Positions 1-8,700 of a DNA stretch of 64,000 bases are shown here, piece by piece (the stretch's first letter is position 1; the number at the start of each line of letters is the position of its first letter). The notes below the pieces were generated by a model. The model ran no database searches and was not told where the DNA came from. It saw nothing but the letters and a program-made list of their open reading frames with translations. Made by a program: the position numbers and the translations under genes. The stretch is from NCBI GenBank assembly GCA_963805445.1, contig CAWDUI010000047.1:248001-312000 (forward strand), read 5' to 3'. This stretch comes from JAENVT01 sp963805445. Its GTDB lineage: Bacteria; Actinomycetota; Acidimicrobiia; Acidimicrobiales; Ilumatobacteraceae.

Positions 1-228
1 GGCGCGGGCCGCCTTCTCGGCGGCCATCTGGGCGGCGAACGGGGTGCTCTTGCGCGATCCCTTGAAGCCGACACCACCGGAGGAGGCCCACGAGATCACG
101 TTGCCCTCGGTGTCGGTGATCGACACGATCGTGTTGTTGAACGAGCTCTTGATGTGAACGACACCGACCGTGACGTTCTTGCGCTCGCGCTTGCGGGGGC
201 GACGCCCACCTGGCTTCGGCTTGGCCAT
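1..228 (-). CDS. rpsK: 30S ribosomal protein S11, N-terminal part (cut by window edge)
   Basis: S11 of the small-subunit platform. Only the first 76 codons are in the window; the rest lies to the left. The N-terminus is the basic MAKPKPGGRRPRKRERK tail, followed by the family core VGVVHIKSSFNNTIVSITD and GFKGSRKSTPFAAQ. The ATG at 228 shares its last base with the TAA stop of rpsM, so the two are translationally coupled in an infA-rpmJ-rpsM-rpsK unit. Confidence 0.95.
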   Translation of the reverse strand, partial: MAKPKPGGRRPRKRERKNVTVGVVHIKSSFNNTIVSITDTEGNVISWASSGGVGFKGSRKSTPFAAQMAAEKAARA

Positions 229-609
229 TACTTCCTCACTGCCTTCTTCTTGTTGGCGACGGTCTTCTTCGGGCCCTTGCGGGTGCGGGCATTGGTGTGG
301 GTGCGCTGACCACGCACCGGCAGGCCCTTGCGGTGACGCACGCCCTGGTAGCAGCCGATCTCGATCTTGCGCTTGATGTCTTGGGCCACGTCGCGGCGCA
401 GGTCACCTTCGACCGATGAGGTTCTCATCGACCCAGACGCGGATCTGGTTGACCTCTTCCTCGGTCAGGTCGCGCACACGCTGGTTGGGATCGAGGTCGG
501 TGTCGCCGCAGATCCGCTGAGCGGTGGGCTTGCCGATGCCGAAGATGTAGGTGAGGGCGATCTCGAGCCGCTTCTCGCGGGGGATGTCGACGCCGGAAAT
601 ACGTGCCAT
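228..609 (-). CDS. rpsM: 30S ribosomal protein S13, frameshifted
   Basis: S13 of the small-subunit head, which contacts the P-site tRNA and bridges to L5. The first ~64 residues (MARISGVDIPREKRLEIAL to VWVDENL) are in one frame. The rest (VEGDLRRDVAQDIKRKIEIG to the basic KKTVANKKKAVRK tail) is in another. Both halves are full and conserved, and one extra base near 417-418, just after DENL, explains the break. The span of 382 nt is one more than a multiple of three. An essential single-copy gene broken by one base points to a sequencing error. Confidence 0.93.
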
Positions 610-623
610 GTCGAAACTCTTCC

Positions 624-737
624 TCAGCCCTGACGCTGCTTGTGACGCGGGTTCTCGCAGATCACCCTGACGCGGCCGTGCCGACGGATGACCTTGCACT
701 TCTCACAGATTTTCTTGACGCTGGGACGAACCTTCAT
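624..737 (-). CDS. rpmJ: 50S ribosomal protein L36
   Basis: 37 residues, the usual length for L36. It begins MKVRPSVKKICEKCKVIRRH and carries the zinc-binding Cys-x2-Cys, a further Cys and a His near the C-terminus (C+ type). It sits between infA and rpsM, the standard order. Confidence 0.96.
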   Translation of the reverse strand: MKVRPSVKKICEKCKVIRRHGRVRVICENPRHKQRQG

Positions 738-760
738 GGTGGCCTTTGGCTGACTGGTGG

Positions 761-1024
761 TTATTTGTATCGATACGTGATGCGACCGCGGGTGAGGTCG
801 TACGGGGTGAGTTCCACTTGCACCTTGTCGCCAGGGAGGATTCGGATGTAGTGCATCCGCATTTTTCCCGAGATGTGCGCCAGCACCTTGTGGCTGTTCT
901 CGAGCTCGACCCGGAACATTGCATTGGGGAGAGATTCGAGGATCGTGCCTTCGAGCACGATGGCGTCGTCTTTTGGCTTGGGCAGAGTGGGCCTCTTTCG
1001 AACGGGGATAGCTGCAGCCGACAC
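761..1024 (-). CDS. infA: Translation initiation factor IF-1
   Basis: Single OB-fold factor that occupies the A site of the 30S subunit during initiation. The core DDAIVLEGTILESLPNAMF, LENSHKVLAHISGKMRMHYI and GDKVQVELTPYDLTRGRITYRYK is canonical. The start used is GTG at 1024, with GGAG three bases upstream; it gives an 87-residue product with ~14 extra N-terminal residues compared with the usual 72-73. First gene of the infA-rpmJ-rpsM-rpsK unit. Confidence 0.95.
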   Translation of the reverse strand: MSAAAIPVRKRPTLPKPKDDAIVLEGTILESLPNAMFRVELENSHKVLAHISGKMRMHYIRILPGDKVQVELTPYDLTRGRITYRYK

Positions 1025-1063
1025 CTGCTCCGCACGCGCGAAGCCGATCTGGGCCGAGGTGCA

Positions 1064-1092
1064 ATGCTATCGCCCGAGGAACTCAACGCCAA
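1064..1092 (-). promoter_or_regulatory. Promoter of the infA operon
   Basis: On the minus strand TTGGCG (1087-1092) is followed after exactly 17 bases by TAGCAT (1064-1069), 39 bases upstream of the infA GTG. The layout closely matches the promoter in front of rplC (TTGGCA-N17-TAGAGT). Identified by eye from consensus only. Confidence 0.6.
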
Positions 1093-1209
1093 GCCCCAGC
1101 CGCAAAATGCGCCCGGGGCACCGTAGCAGCCCGCCGAGGCGGGTTCGGTGACCGTCGCCGGTGGAAAATCGCCCGTCTTTGGCGTCCGCGAGGAGGAAGA
1201 ATCGTTCCG

Positions 1210-2947
1210 ATGCCGACCACCACCTCTCGCTGGCGCGCCCTTGCCGCCCTGCTGCGACCCGACGCCTGGCGTTGGGTCGGGCTCGGCGCGCTCGTCGCCG
1301 CGGGATCCGGCCTGATCCTGACCGGTCCTCTGATCGTGCGCAGCATCGTCGACAAGGCCACGACCGGCACCACCGCCGGGCAGCTGACGCAGGCTGGCGG
1401 TGCTGTTCTTGATCGTGGCCGTCGCCACCCAGCTGATCAACATGGCGGTGGCCTGGATGGCCACGGTCACGGCATGGCACACGACCAACGGCATCCGCAT
1501 CCGCCTCGCCCGGCACGTGTTGGGTCTCAGCCATGCGTTTCACCGCCAGCACACACCGGGCGAACTGATCCAGCGCGTCGATGGAGACGTGACATCGGTC
1601 TCCGACTTCATGGGGCGGGTGATCCCTCGCGCCGCCGGGGCGCTGTTCACGGTGGTCGGCATGATCGGTGTCTTGATCGTGGTCGATTGGCGATTGGCGC
1701 TGGGCGCCACCGTCTACGTGATGCTCGCCGTCGCCGTGATCGTCCACGGCCGCCATCGCGCCGTCGGCGAATCATCGGACGAAATGGGCGTCGTACGCCC
1801 GCCTGTATGGGGGCATCGAGGAGCGGCTGACGGCAGCCGAGGACCTGCGCTCCAATGGCGCCGGCGCCCATGCGATGTGGAGGTTCGTCGAAGACAGCGC
1901 CGACACGCTCGGCGAGCGCGGTGCGCCGGGAGAAGGCGTTCCTGCGGATGTGGTGGGCGGTCGACAGCTCGGTGGCGGCCGGCTCGGTGGTTTCGCTGGT
2001 CGTCAGCGCAATGCTTGTCAGCCGCAGGATCATCAGCGTCGGTGACGCCTTCTTGTTGTTCCAGTACGTCCTGCTGCTCTCCCGCCCGCTCGAAGACATG
2101 GTCGACCAGCTGGAAACCGTGCAGAAGGCCAATGGCGCAATGGTTCGGGTCATCGACCTCCTCGACGTCGAGCCCGACATCCACGACGACGGCACCACGT
2201 GCCGCCTACCGGCCCACTGAGCATCGAATTCAGTGGTGTCTCCTACGACTACGGCGACGATCAGGTGGTGCTGCAATCGGTCACCTTGGACTTCGCTGCC
2301 GGCCGCTCGATCGGGATCGTCGGACGAACGGGAAGTGGCAAGACCACGCTCTCGCGTCTGGTACTGCGCCTCGTCGAGGCGACGAGTGGCACCGTTCTGC
2401 TGGGCGGCGTTGCGATTGCCGAGATTCCCGTCAGCGAACTCCGCCGGCGCGTCGCGCTGATCCCGCAGGAGGTCGAGCTGCTCAGTGGGACGGTGCGCGA
2501 CAACGTGACGCTCTTCGACGAGACACCGACCGACGACGCGGTGGTGGCGGCCCTTCGCAACGCGGGCCTCGGGAAGCTTGCCGACGACGGCATCCATCGC
2601 CCGTTGGGGGCCGGGGGAACGGGTTGTCGGCTGGAGAAGCCCAACTGCTGGCCCTGGCCAGGGTGTGGCTGCGCGACCCCGACATCGTCGTGCTCGACGA
2701 GGCAACGGCGCGCATCGACCCCGTCACCGAGACGTTGCTCGAGGACGCGGTCGCCCGGCTGACTCGCGGCCGCACGACGATCGTCATTGCACACCGGCTG
2801 TCGACGCTTCGCCACGTCGACGAGATCGTCGTGCTCGACCACGGCCTCGTCGTGGAACACGGCGACCGTGCTGACCTGGCCGACGACATCGACAGCAAGT
2901 ACCGCCATCTCCTGGACTTGGCGCACGACGAGGTGGTGGCACCATGA
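1210..2947 (+). CDS. ABC exporter half-transporter (membrane domain + ATPase), several frameshifts
   Basis: Type-IV (ABC-B-like) exporter subunit. The N-terminal half has membrane segments (GLGALVAAGSGLILTGPL; AVATQLINMAVAWMATV; FTVVGMIGVLIVVDWRLALG). The C-terminal ATPase has Walker A GRTGSGKTT, Q-loop PQEVELL, signature LSAGEAQ, Walker B VVLDEAT with the catalytic Glu, and H-loop IAHRLS. The reading frame jumps near 1400, 1785, 1920, 2205 and 2620, some in G/C runs, so no unbroken product can be read as given. Its TGA overlaps the ATG of the next gene (ATGA), so the two form a heterodimer pair. Substrate unknown. Confidence 0.85.
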
Positions 2948-4629
2948 GCGTGTGGCGCCTCGGCTGGCGCGTCTCACAGCACGAACCGCGCAGTTTCTGG
3001 GCCGGCTACTTGTTGTTCGTGCTGTTCTTCACCTTCCCGGTGCTCAGCGGATGGTTGCTGGGGCGCGGCTTCAACGCCTTGTCCACCGGCCACAACTCGC
3101 GCGTCTACTGGATCGGCGCTGCGTTGGCGCTGTGCGAGGTGACGCGCATGAGCACGATCCATATCGGCGCGCTGATGTGGACGCGGGCGTGGGTGCACAT
3201 GCAATCACTGCTGCGAGCCAATCTGCTCAACGCCCAGGTCGCCAGCGGCGGGCCCGAGGCCGGCCAGCCGGTTGGCTCCGCCGGCGAAGCGATCACCCAC
3301 TTCCGCGACGACGTCGAGGACGTGACGATGTTCATCGACGGGTTCGTCGACATCTCCGCCGGCGTGGTGTTCACCGTGCTGGCCGGTTTGGTTCTGGGCA
3401 GCGTCGACGGTCGCGCCGCGCTCGTCTTGCTGATCCCGTTGATCGGCGTGGCGATGGCGACCCGCACACTCGACTCGCGCATCAAGCGCTATCGCGCGGC
3501 CGATCGGGTCGCCGCATCGGCAGTCAGCGGACTGCTCGGTGACGTGATGGCCGCCGCCACCACCGTCAAGGTCAACGACGCTGTCGAGCCGACCATCGCC
3601 CATCTCGGCAAACTCGTCGACGCTCGCCGCCGCACGGCCGTCCGCGACCGAGTGCTCGACGAGAGCGTCTGGGCATTCAGCCAAGGCGCGGCCGATGTCG
3701 GGCTGGGCCTCGTGCTGCTCACTGCCGCCGGAGGAATGGCTTCGGGCAAGTTCAGCGTCGGCGAGTTGGCGGTGTTCTCGGCGTACCTCGGCTGGCTCAG
3801 CTTCTTGCCGCGGATGGTCGGACGCATGCTGGCGCGCCGCAAGCAGGTCGCCGTCGCCTTCGATCGAATGCGGTTGCTGGTCGCCGACACCGACGTCGAC
3901 AACACGGTCGCTCGCCGTGTCCTGCCGATCGGCCTACGCCAGACACGGGCCCGCCCGCAGACCGGCCGGCCCGACCGAGTGCCGCTCGACGTGCTCGACG
4001 TGCGTGATCTGAGCGCGAGCTATCCGACTGGCGCTGGCGTGCAGGAGATCTCGTTCAGCGTGCCTCGGGGCAGCTTCATCGTGCTGACCGGCCCGATCGG
4101 TTCGGGCAAGAGCACGTTGCTCCGGGCCGTTCTCGGCCTGGCCCACCAGGCAACGGTCACGGGTGAAGTCGCGTGGAACGGCGACGTGTTGGCTGACCGC
4201 GGCGCCTTCTTGATCCCGCCGAACGCTGCATTCCTGCCGCAGGTCCCACAGCTGATCTCCGACTCTGTCGCCGACAACATCGCCCTCGGGATCGTTGACG
4301 ACGCCCGGCTGACACTGGCACTCGAGTTGGCGGCGGTCAGTACCGACATCGACGAGATGCCCGACGGGGCCAACACCCTGATCGGCCCTCGCGGTCTGCG
4401 CCTGTCGGGCGGCCAGCGCCAGCGTGTGGCCACCGCCCGGGCACTGGTGCACGCACCCGAGCTGGTCGTGCTCGACGATCTGTCGAGTGCGCTCGACATC
4501 GAGACCGAGCTGCAGCTGTGGTCCAACCTTGCTGCAGCGGGCATCACGGTGCTCGCCGTGTCGCACCGCGCCGTGGCGTTCGACCGGGCCGATCAGGTGC
4601 TGCGCCTCGACCGCGGTCGATTGGTCTGA
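2944..4629 (+). CDS. ABC exporter half-transporter, partner subunit
   Basis: Intact 561-residue exporter half. About 340 residues of membrane domain are followed by an ATPase with Walker A GPIGSGKST (residue ~383), signature LSGGQRQR (~487) and H-loop SHRA. Walker B reads VVLDDLSSALD, so the catalytic Glu is replaced by Asp. Its partner upstream keeps the Glu, which is the pattern of asymmetric heterodimeric exporters with one degenerate site. The start overlaps the partner's stop. The substrate cannot be told from sequence; multidrug or lipid export is the usual role of this family. Confidence 0.9.
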   Translation: MSVWRLGWRVSQHEPRSFWAGYLLFVLFFTFPVLSGWLLGRGFNALSTGHNSRVYWIGAALALCEVTRMSTIHIGALMWTRAWVHMQSLLRANLLNAQVASGGPEAGQPVGSAGEAITHFRDDVEDVTMFIDGFVDISAGVVFTVLAGLVLGSVDGRAALVLLIPLIGVAMATRTLDSRIKRYRAADRVAASAVSGLLGDVMAAATTVKVNDAVEPTIAHLGKLVDARRRTAVRDRVLDESVWAFSQGAADVGLGLVLLTAAGGMASGKFSVGELAVFSAYLGWLSFLPRMVGRMLARRKQVAVAFDRMRLLVADTDVDNTVARRVLPIGLRQTRARPQTGRPDRVPLDVLDVRDLSASYPTGAGVQEISFSVPRGSFIVLTGPIGSGKSTLLRAVLGLAHQATVTGEVAWNGDVLADRGAFLIPPNAAFLPQVPQLISDSVADNIALGIVDDARLTLALELAAVSTDIDEMPDGANTLIGPRGLRLSGGQRQRVATARALVHAPELVVLDDLSSALDIETELQLWSNLAAAGITVLAVSHRAVAFDRADQVLRLDRGRLV

Positions 4630-4639
4630 ACCGACGCCG

Positions 4640-6148
4640 TCAATCGAACCCGGTGCGCAGCTTGCGCCGCGACGCCTTCTTCCACACCTTGGCGAACTTG
4701 GCCTTCAACAGCATCCTGTCGTCACGTTCGAACGCGATGAGCTCGCCGGCGACCAGACGGGTCGACGGCAGCGCCTTCGCCGCGTCACGCAACCATGCCT
4801 CGGCGACCGTGGTGTCCTGGTATTGCCCCAAGACCTCCTGCAAGTCCGACAGTGCCTCCGCAAGCCGGCGAGCGGGCTTGCCGTAGATCGGCTCGACCGC
4901 TTCGGCGGCGTACCGGGCCCGCTTCGACAGGATGCGGATCGCATGGAAGGCCTCGTCGGGTGCGTCCCGCCGAAGATCGTCCACGGCGCGACGCAGACGG
5001 CGCCACGGCTTCTCGGCAAGGTCGGCGACGACCGATCGTGCGGGCCGATCTGCCATCGATCGACCTTGGGCGAAGCGTGGTTGCCGCGCCGCATCGACCA
5101 AGGCATCGAGCAGCAGCACATACCGGTCTTCTGCCAGGGTCGACCGCACTTGCCGGGCCGCCGCAACCCTCGTGTCCGCCAGGCGTTGCACCAACCGGCT
5201 CGCCGTCTTGGCGTCCTGCTGGGGAAGACGCGAGAACTGCGACTCGAATCTGGCGGCGAGCACATCGGCGTCCCGACCGCTGCCCACTTCGCTCCCCAGC
5301 CATCCCAGTTCATCGCGCAACCATCGTGTCCATTGGCGATCGAGGAGCGGCGCGAACGTGCGCAGATCCGACCGCAGGCGGCGTGCCGCGACCCGGAACT
5401 GATGGAGATCCTCCGGGTCATCGCCCGTGCACACGGCGGCGTGTCGACTGATCAGTTGCCGCACCGATTTCGCCAAGATGTGCCGCACCAGCTGGGCGAC
5501 CGACGCGCCCTTGCCGATCCGTGGCGCGACGACATCGGGTGGGTCGAACGCACGTGGTCCGAGAGCACGAAGGGCCTTCGGAACAGGAGGCTCGTCGTCT
5601 CGGCACCCGGCCAAGCGAAGCCGGGCGACCAAGGCATCGATGATCTCCGGCGGTGCGGAGGCATTCACCGCAAATTCGACCTCGACCTCTCTGAACACGT
5701 TGACGGGTTCGGCGGCGCCGTCGGCGACGACAACGTCGTCGCAGACCTTCGAAAATGGGCGGCCATCGAGCTCGACCGTGAACTGGGTGCGCTCCGTCTG
5801 CAGTCGCACAACGGGCCCGAGCACTTCGGATCGCGTGTAGGCACGCACGGCTTGACGAACCGCCGCTGGAACCGGTCCGATCGGTTCGTCGAACATGAGC
5901 TCATGGCGCGACAGCTCGGAATCGACCGCGCTCTCCGGAAGCTTCAGCGTCCAGACAGGACCGGCTTCTCCACTCCGTGATCGCAGCGTGACGCCCCATC
6001 TCGCCAGCGCAAGGGTCGGGGTGTCGTAGTAGACCGCGTCGAGGTGGACTACCGACCTCGGGCCGACGGTGAGGCCGTGAGCGACGCCGGCGAGATCCGG
6101 CAGCACGGCGCCGACCGCCGCTGCCAGCTTGATCTCACGCTCGATCAT
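4640..6148 (-). CDS. CYTH and CHAD domain protein
   Basis: 502 residues. The N-terminal CYTH domain (about 1-200) opens with MIEREIKL, giving the ExExK signature of triphosphate tunnel enzymes, and has further charged strand motifs such as VELDGRPFSKVCDDVVV. The C-terminal CHAD domain (about 215-490) is helical with conserved His/Arg patterns (LHQFRVAARRLRSDLRTF; FHAIRILSKRARYAAEAV). CHAD domains bind inorganic polyphosphate, and CYTH enzymes hydrolyse triphosphate or polyphosphate. ATG 6148 is chosen because it starts the CYTH motif. Convergent with the ABC pair, 10 bp apart. Confidence 0.88.
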   Translation of the reverse strand: MIEREIKLAAAVGAVLPDLAGVAHGLTVGPRSVVHLDAVYYDTPTLALARWGVTLRSRSGEAGPVWTLKLPESAVDSELSRHELMFDEPIGPVPAAVRQAVRAYTRSEVLGPVVRLQTERTQFTVELDGRPFSKVCDDVVVADGAAEPVNVFREVEVEFAVNASAPPEIIDALVARLRLAGCRDDEPPVPKALRALGPRAFDPPDVVAPRIGKGASVAQLVRHILAKSVRQLISRHAAVCTGDDPEDLHQFRVAARRLRSDLRTFAPLLDRQWTRWLRDELGWLGSEVGSGRDADVLAARFESQFSRLPQQDAKTASRLVQRLADTRVAAARQVRSTLAEDRYVLLLDALVDAARQPRFAQGRSMADRPARSVVADLAEKPWRRLRRAVDDLRRDAPDEAFHAIRILSKRARYAAEAVEPIYGKPARRLAEALSDLQEVLGQYQDTTVAEAWLRDAAKALPSTRLVAGELIAFERDDRMLLKAKFAKVWKKASRRKLRTGFD

Positions 6149-6290
6149 CGCACATCTTCGCAGATCGACGCCCGAAGTCCACCCGAGGCGACATGAACGT
6201 TTGCTGAACGAATTCGTACCCGCGAGCCGCCGCAAACTTCACGGGAACTCCGGCCCTGTCGAGCACCCCGTCGAGACTGTTACCGTGCCC

Positions 6291-6319
6291 TTGACTCCCC
6301 CAAGCGGGGGCATTTGATC
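6291..6319 (+). promoter_or_regulatory. Possible promoter with a palindromic spacer
   Basis: TTGACT (6291-6296) and TTGATC (6314-6319) are 17 bases apart, and the spacer begins with CCCCCAAGCGGGGG, a perfect 5-bp inverted repeat that could be a repressor site. It lies 16 bases before the ATG of the small gene at 6336. The -10 match is weak. Confidence 0.35.
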
Positions 6320-6335
6320 TCATCGAAAGGGTCGC

Positions 6336-6557
6336 ATGGGCGCCGCTGCACTGAGTACGCGAATGACTCCGATCGCCGATGCGCTCATTGCTCGATCCAA
6401 CGGCAAGTTCGACGAAGCGTTCCTGCGGATGCTCGTGGCGAACGTTGCCACCGAGTTCGAGGGCGCCCGGGTGCAGGACTACGTCGAGGTGCTCGTCGCC
6501 AAGGAGGCCACCGATCAGCTCCGGCAACTCGATGCACTGCGGCCCACGACCTCCTGA
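6336..6557 (+). CDS. Small three-helix-bundle protein
   Basis: 73 residues, ATG at 6336 with GAAAGGG upstream. The pattern LVANVATEFEGARVQDYVEV followed by LVAKEATDQLRQL resembles the three-helix bundle oligomerisation segment found at the N-terminus of some actinobacterial ArsC/protein-tyrosine-phosphatase-like proteins (recalled similarity, not searched). It stands next to the arsenic genes, so it may be a separate oligomerisation module for them. This is inference. Confidence 0.6.
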   Translation: MGAAALSTRMTPIADALIARSNGKFDEAFLRMLVANVATEFEGARVQDYVEVLVAKEATDQLRQLDALRPTTS

Positions 6558-6592
6558 TCCGGGCTGCTCGAGACGGTGGGACGGGAACGCGC

Positions 6593-6934
6593 CTATCGCA
6601 GGACGGACCGCAATGCGTCCAGCCGTGACGGCACGAGTCGATACCAGACCCACAGTCCGCGCTTCTCACGGTCGACGAGACCGGCGTCGACGAGGATCTT
6701 CATGTGATGGCTGACGGTCGGCTGGGAACGTCCAGACGGCTCGACCAGGTCGCACGCACAGACTTCTTCGGCACCGGACGCGGCGATGTAGCTCAGCAGG
6801 CGGAGACGAATGGGGTCGGAGAGCGCTGCGAAGGAGTTGGCGAGCAGGACGGCGTGCTCCTCGTCGAGCACGTCGGCGCGCACCGGGGTGCAGCAGGCGA
6901 TGGGGTCGGCCGTCAGCATCGTGCGTGAAACCAT
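6593..6934 (-). CDS. arsR: ArsR-family arsenic-responsive repressor
   Basis: Winged-helix repressor. It has the typical LSDPIRLRLLSYI helix, the metalloid motif EVCACDL at the start of the DNA-binding region, and the recognition helix SQPTVSHHMKILVDAGLV. An N-terminal ACC cysteine pair may add ligands. The start at 6934 (MVSRTM) is one of three in-frame ATGs (6970, 6934, 6919); the upstream one would run into operator 1. It is divergent from arsI, and the two paired operators lie between them. Confidence 0.88.
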   Translation of the reverse strand: MVSRTMLTADPIACCTPVRADVLDEEHAVLLANSFAALSDPIRLRLLSYIAASGAEEVCACDLVEPSGRSQPTVSHHMKILVDAGLVDREKRGLWVWYRLVPSRLDALRSVLR

Positions 6935-6967
6935 TCCAGAACAATATCGACGAACATCGAAGAAATC

Positions 6968-6985
6968 CATTGACTTCCGTCAATC
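6968..6985. promoter_or_regulatory. ArsR operator 1
   Basis: Inverted repeat CATTGAC-N4-GTCAATC. The TTGACT at 6970-6975 inside it is the -35 of a promoter for arsI (17-bp spacer, TATCGT at 6993-6998), so bound repressor would block RNA polymerase. Operator 2 lies 36 bp downstream. Confidence 0.75.
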
Positions 6986-6998
6986 TACTCGCTATCGT
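6970..6998 (+). promoter_or_regulatory. arsI promoter
   Basis: TTGACT (6970-6975), 17-bp spacer, TATCGT (6993-6998); predicted transcription start near 7005. The -35 is embedded in ArsR operator 1, and operator 2 covers the expected start site. Confidence 0.6.
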
Positions 6999-7003
6999 CA
7001 CTG

Positions 7004-7021
7004 CATCGACAGACGTCAATG
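7004..7021. promoter_or_regulatory. ArsR operator 2
   Basis: CATCGAC-N4-GTCAATG, one mismatch from a perfect inverted repeat and the same half-site and spacing as operator 1 (joint consensus CATTGAC-N4-GTCAATG). Confidence 0.72.
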
Positions 7022-7050
7022 TAGTTGCCGTCTCGCCCTCAGGAGGAATC

Positions 7051-7506
7051 ATGTCTCGTGTCCAGCTGGCCCTCAACGTGGCCGACCTCGACGCATCGAT
7101 CGAGTTCTACACCAAGCTGTTCCAAACCCCACCCGCCAAGGTCCGCGAGGGCTACGCCAACTTCGCGATCGCAGATCCGCCGCTGAAGTTGATCTTGTTC
7201 ACCGGAATGGGCGAGCCGGGTTCGTTGAACCACGTCGGAGTCGAAGTCGAGACAACCGAGCAAGTCTCCGAGGTGATCGCCCGCACTCAGGCGATCGGGA
7301 TGGCGCAAGAGGTCCAGGAGAACACGTCGTGTTGCTACGCAGTCCAGGACAAGACATGGATCAAAGGTCCAGAGAACGACTGGGAGTTCTACACGGTTCT
7401 CGGCGACGCGCCGGCGATGGCCTGCGGCGCCGGCGAGGCGACTTCAGGTTGGTCAGCCGAGGCTGCTCCGGAACCAACGCCCGCCGGGCAGTCGACCTGC
7501 TGCTGA
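7051..7506 (+). CDS. arsI: ArsI/CadI-type metal-resistance VOC metalloenzyme
   Basis: 151-residue vicinal-oxygen-chelate protein with an ideal AGGAGG ribosome site. It has VOC features (LALNVADLDASIEFYTKLF; LNHVGVEVE) and the adjacent cysteine pair in TSCCYAVQDKTW, which in ArsI binds trivalent organoarsenicals before C-As bond cleavage. GPENDWEFYTVLGDAP supplies the last metal ligand. The C-terminal tail ends in QSTCC, a second Cys pair. CadI (cadmium-induced) is the close alternative name; the arsenic neighbours favour ArsI. Confidence 0.85.
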   Translation: MSRVQLALNVADLDASIEFYTKLFQTPPAKVREGYANFAIADPPLKLILFTGMGEPGSLNHVGVEVETTEQVSEVIARTQAIGMAQEVQENTSCCYAVQDKTWIKGPENDWEFYTVLGDAPAMACGAGEATSGWSAEAAPEPTPAGQSTCC

Positions 7507-7523
7507 GTCGAGGGCCGGGCGGC

Positions 7524-7955
7524 TCAAGCCGCGCTGGCAACGAGTTCGTCGAGCAGCGCCAGCACGAGCCGCTCGATCTCGTCGCGGATCGGGCGGACTG
7601 CTTCGACGCCTTGGCCTGCGGGATCGGGGAGTGCCCAGTCGAGGTATCGCTTGCCGGGATAGAAGGGGCACTCGTCGCCGCAGCCCATGGTGATGACGAC
7701 ATCTGATGCCTCGACGGCTGCGTCGTCGAGGCGCTTCGGATGCGCACCCTGGGCGTGGAGATCGATGCCGATCTCGGCCATCGCTTCGACCACCGCAGGA
7801 TTGATCGTGTCGGCCGGTGCGGTACCCGCCGACCGGACGACGACCGCGTCGCCGGCGTGGTGGGCCAAGAGAGCGGCTGCCATCTGGGAGCGGCCCGCAT
7901 TGTGGATGCACACGAACAGCACTTCCGGCGGGTCGCCGTTGGGAGTGTCAGTCAT
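7524..7955 (-). CDS. arsC: Arsenate reductase, low-molecular-weight phosphatase type
   Basis: 143 residues. The P-loop CIHNAGRS (Cys-x5-Arg) forms the nucleophilic site, and ALPDPAGQG holds the general-acid Asp. The second cysteines in MGCGDECPFYPG could take part in the thiol cascade. Reduces arsenate to arsenite; the electron donor (thioredoxin or mycothiol) cannot be told. ATG 7955 overlaps the end of the channel gene upstream by 8 bp, so the three minus-strand genes form one operon. Confidence 0.87.
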   Translation of the reverse strand: MTDTPNGDPPEVLFVCIHNAGRSQMAAALLAHHAGDAVVVRSAGTAPADTINPAVVEAMAEIGIDLHAQGAHPKRLDDAAVEASDVVITMGCGDECPFYPGKRYLDWALPDPAGQGVEAVRPIRDEIERLVLALLDELVASAA

Positions 7956-8700
7956 CTTTGGCCTCCGAGGCGTTGTGCGGGTAGATGAACCGGATCAGTC
8001 CGAAGGCGAGGATGGCGCCGACGGCTTGCATGACGATGAACATCGGTGCCGACGACGGCTTGATCCCGGCAAAGCTGTTCGACATCGTGCGGGCGATGGT
8101 GACGGCGGGATTTGCAAAGCTGGTCGACGAGGTGAACCAGTAAGCACCACCGATCCAGACTCCGACGGCAAACGGGACGGCGTCGATCCGGCCGGTGCGA
8201 ACACAGCCGTGGATCACCAGCAGGAGACCGATCGTGGCAACGACTTCGGAGAGCCACAGCGCGCCGGATGAGCGGGTGTGCCTCGACCACTCGACGGCGG
8301 GGAGCGAGAACATCACGTTGGCGATCACCGCGCCGATGCAGCCGCCGATCGTCTGGGCAATGGCGTAGAGCCCGGCGTCTCGCGTGCTGATGGTGCCGAG
8401 CAGGCGGTCGACCAACGTGACGACCGGATTGAAGTGGGCGCCCGACACGGCGCCGAACATGAGGATCAACCCGATCAACGCACCAGCGGTGGCAGCCGCG
8501 TTCTCCAGCAGTTGCAGCCCGACATCGGTCGGTGACAGTCGGCTGGCCATGATGCCTGAACCGATGACGGCGATGATCAGCAGCGCCGTTCCGAGCGCCT
8601 CGGCGACGAGACGCCTGCTGAGATCGAGGCGGAGTTGGCCCGTGCCCGTCTCGACCCGGATGCTGAGCTCCGCGTCCGTGGGATGGAACTGGTCGGTCAC
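7948..8700 (-). CDS. MIP/aquaporin-family channel, probable arsenite conduit
   Basis: 250 residues with six membrane segments and two half-helix motifs: HFNPVVTL (NPV in place of NPA) and SFANPAVTIAR (NPA). It starts with GTG at 8700, overlapping the previous gene's stop (GTGA), and ends over the ArsC start. Placed between an ArsR-phosphatase fusion and ArsC, it resembles AqpS-type loci in which an aquaglyceroporin lets arsenite leave down its gradient. No ArsB or Acr3 pump is present here. The arsenite role is inferred from context. Confidence 0.8.
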   Translation of the reverse strand: MTDQFHPTDAELSIRVETGTGQLRLDLSRRLVAEALGTALLIIAVIGSGIMASRLSPTDVGLQLLENAAATAGALIGLILMFGAVSGAHFNPVVTLVDRLLGTISTRDAGLYAIAQTIGGCIGAVIANVMFSLPAVEWSRHTRSSGALWLSEVVATIGLLLVIHGCVRTGRIDAVPFAVGVWIGGAYWFTSSTSFANPAVTIARTMSNSFAGIKPSSAPMFIVMQAVGAILAFGLIRFIYPHNASEAKDD

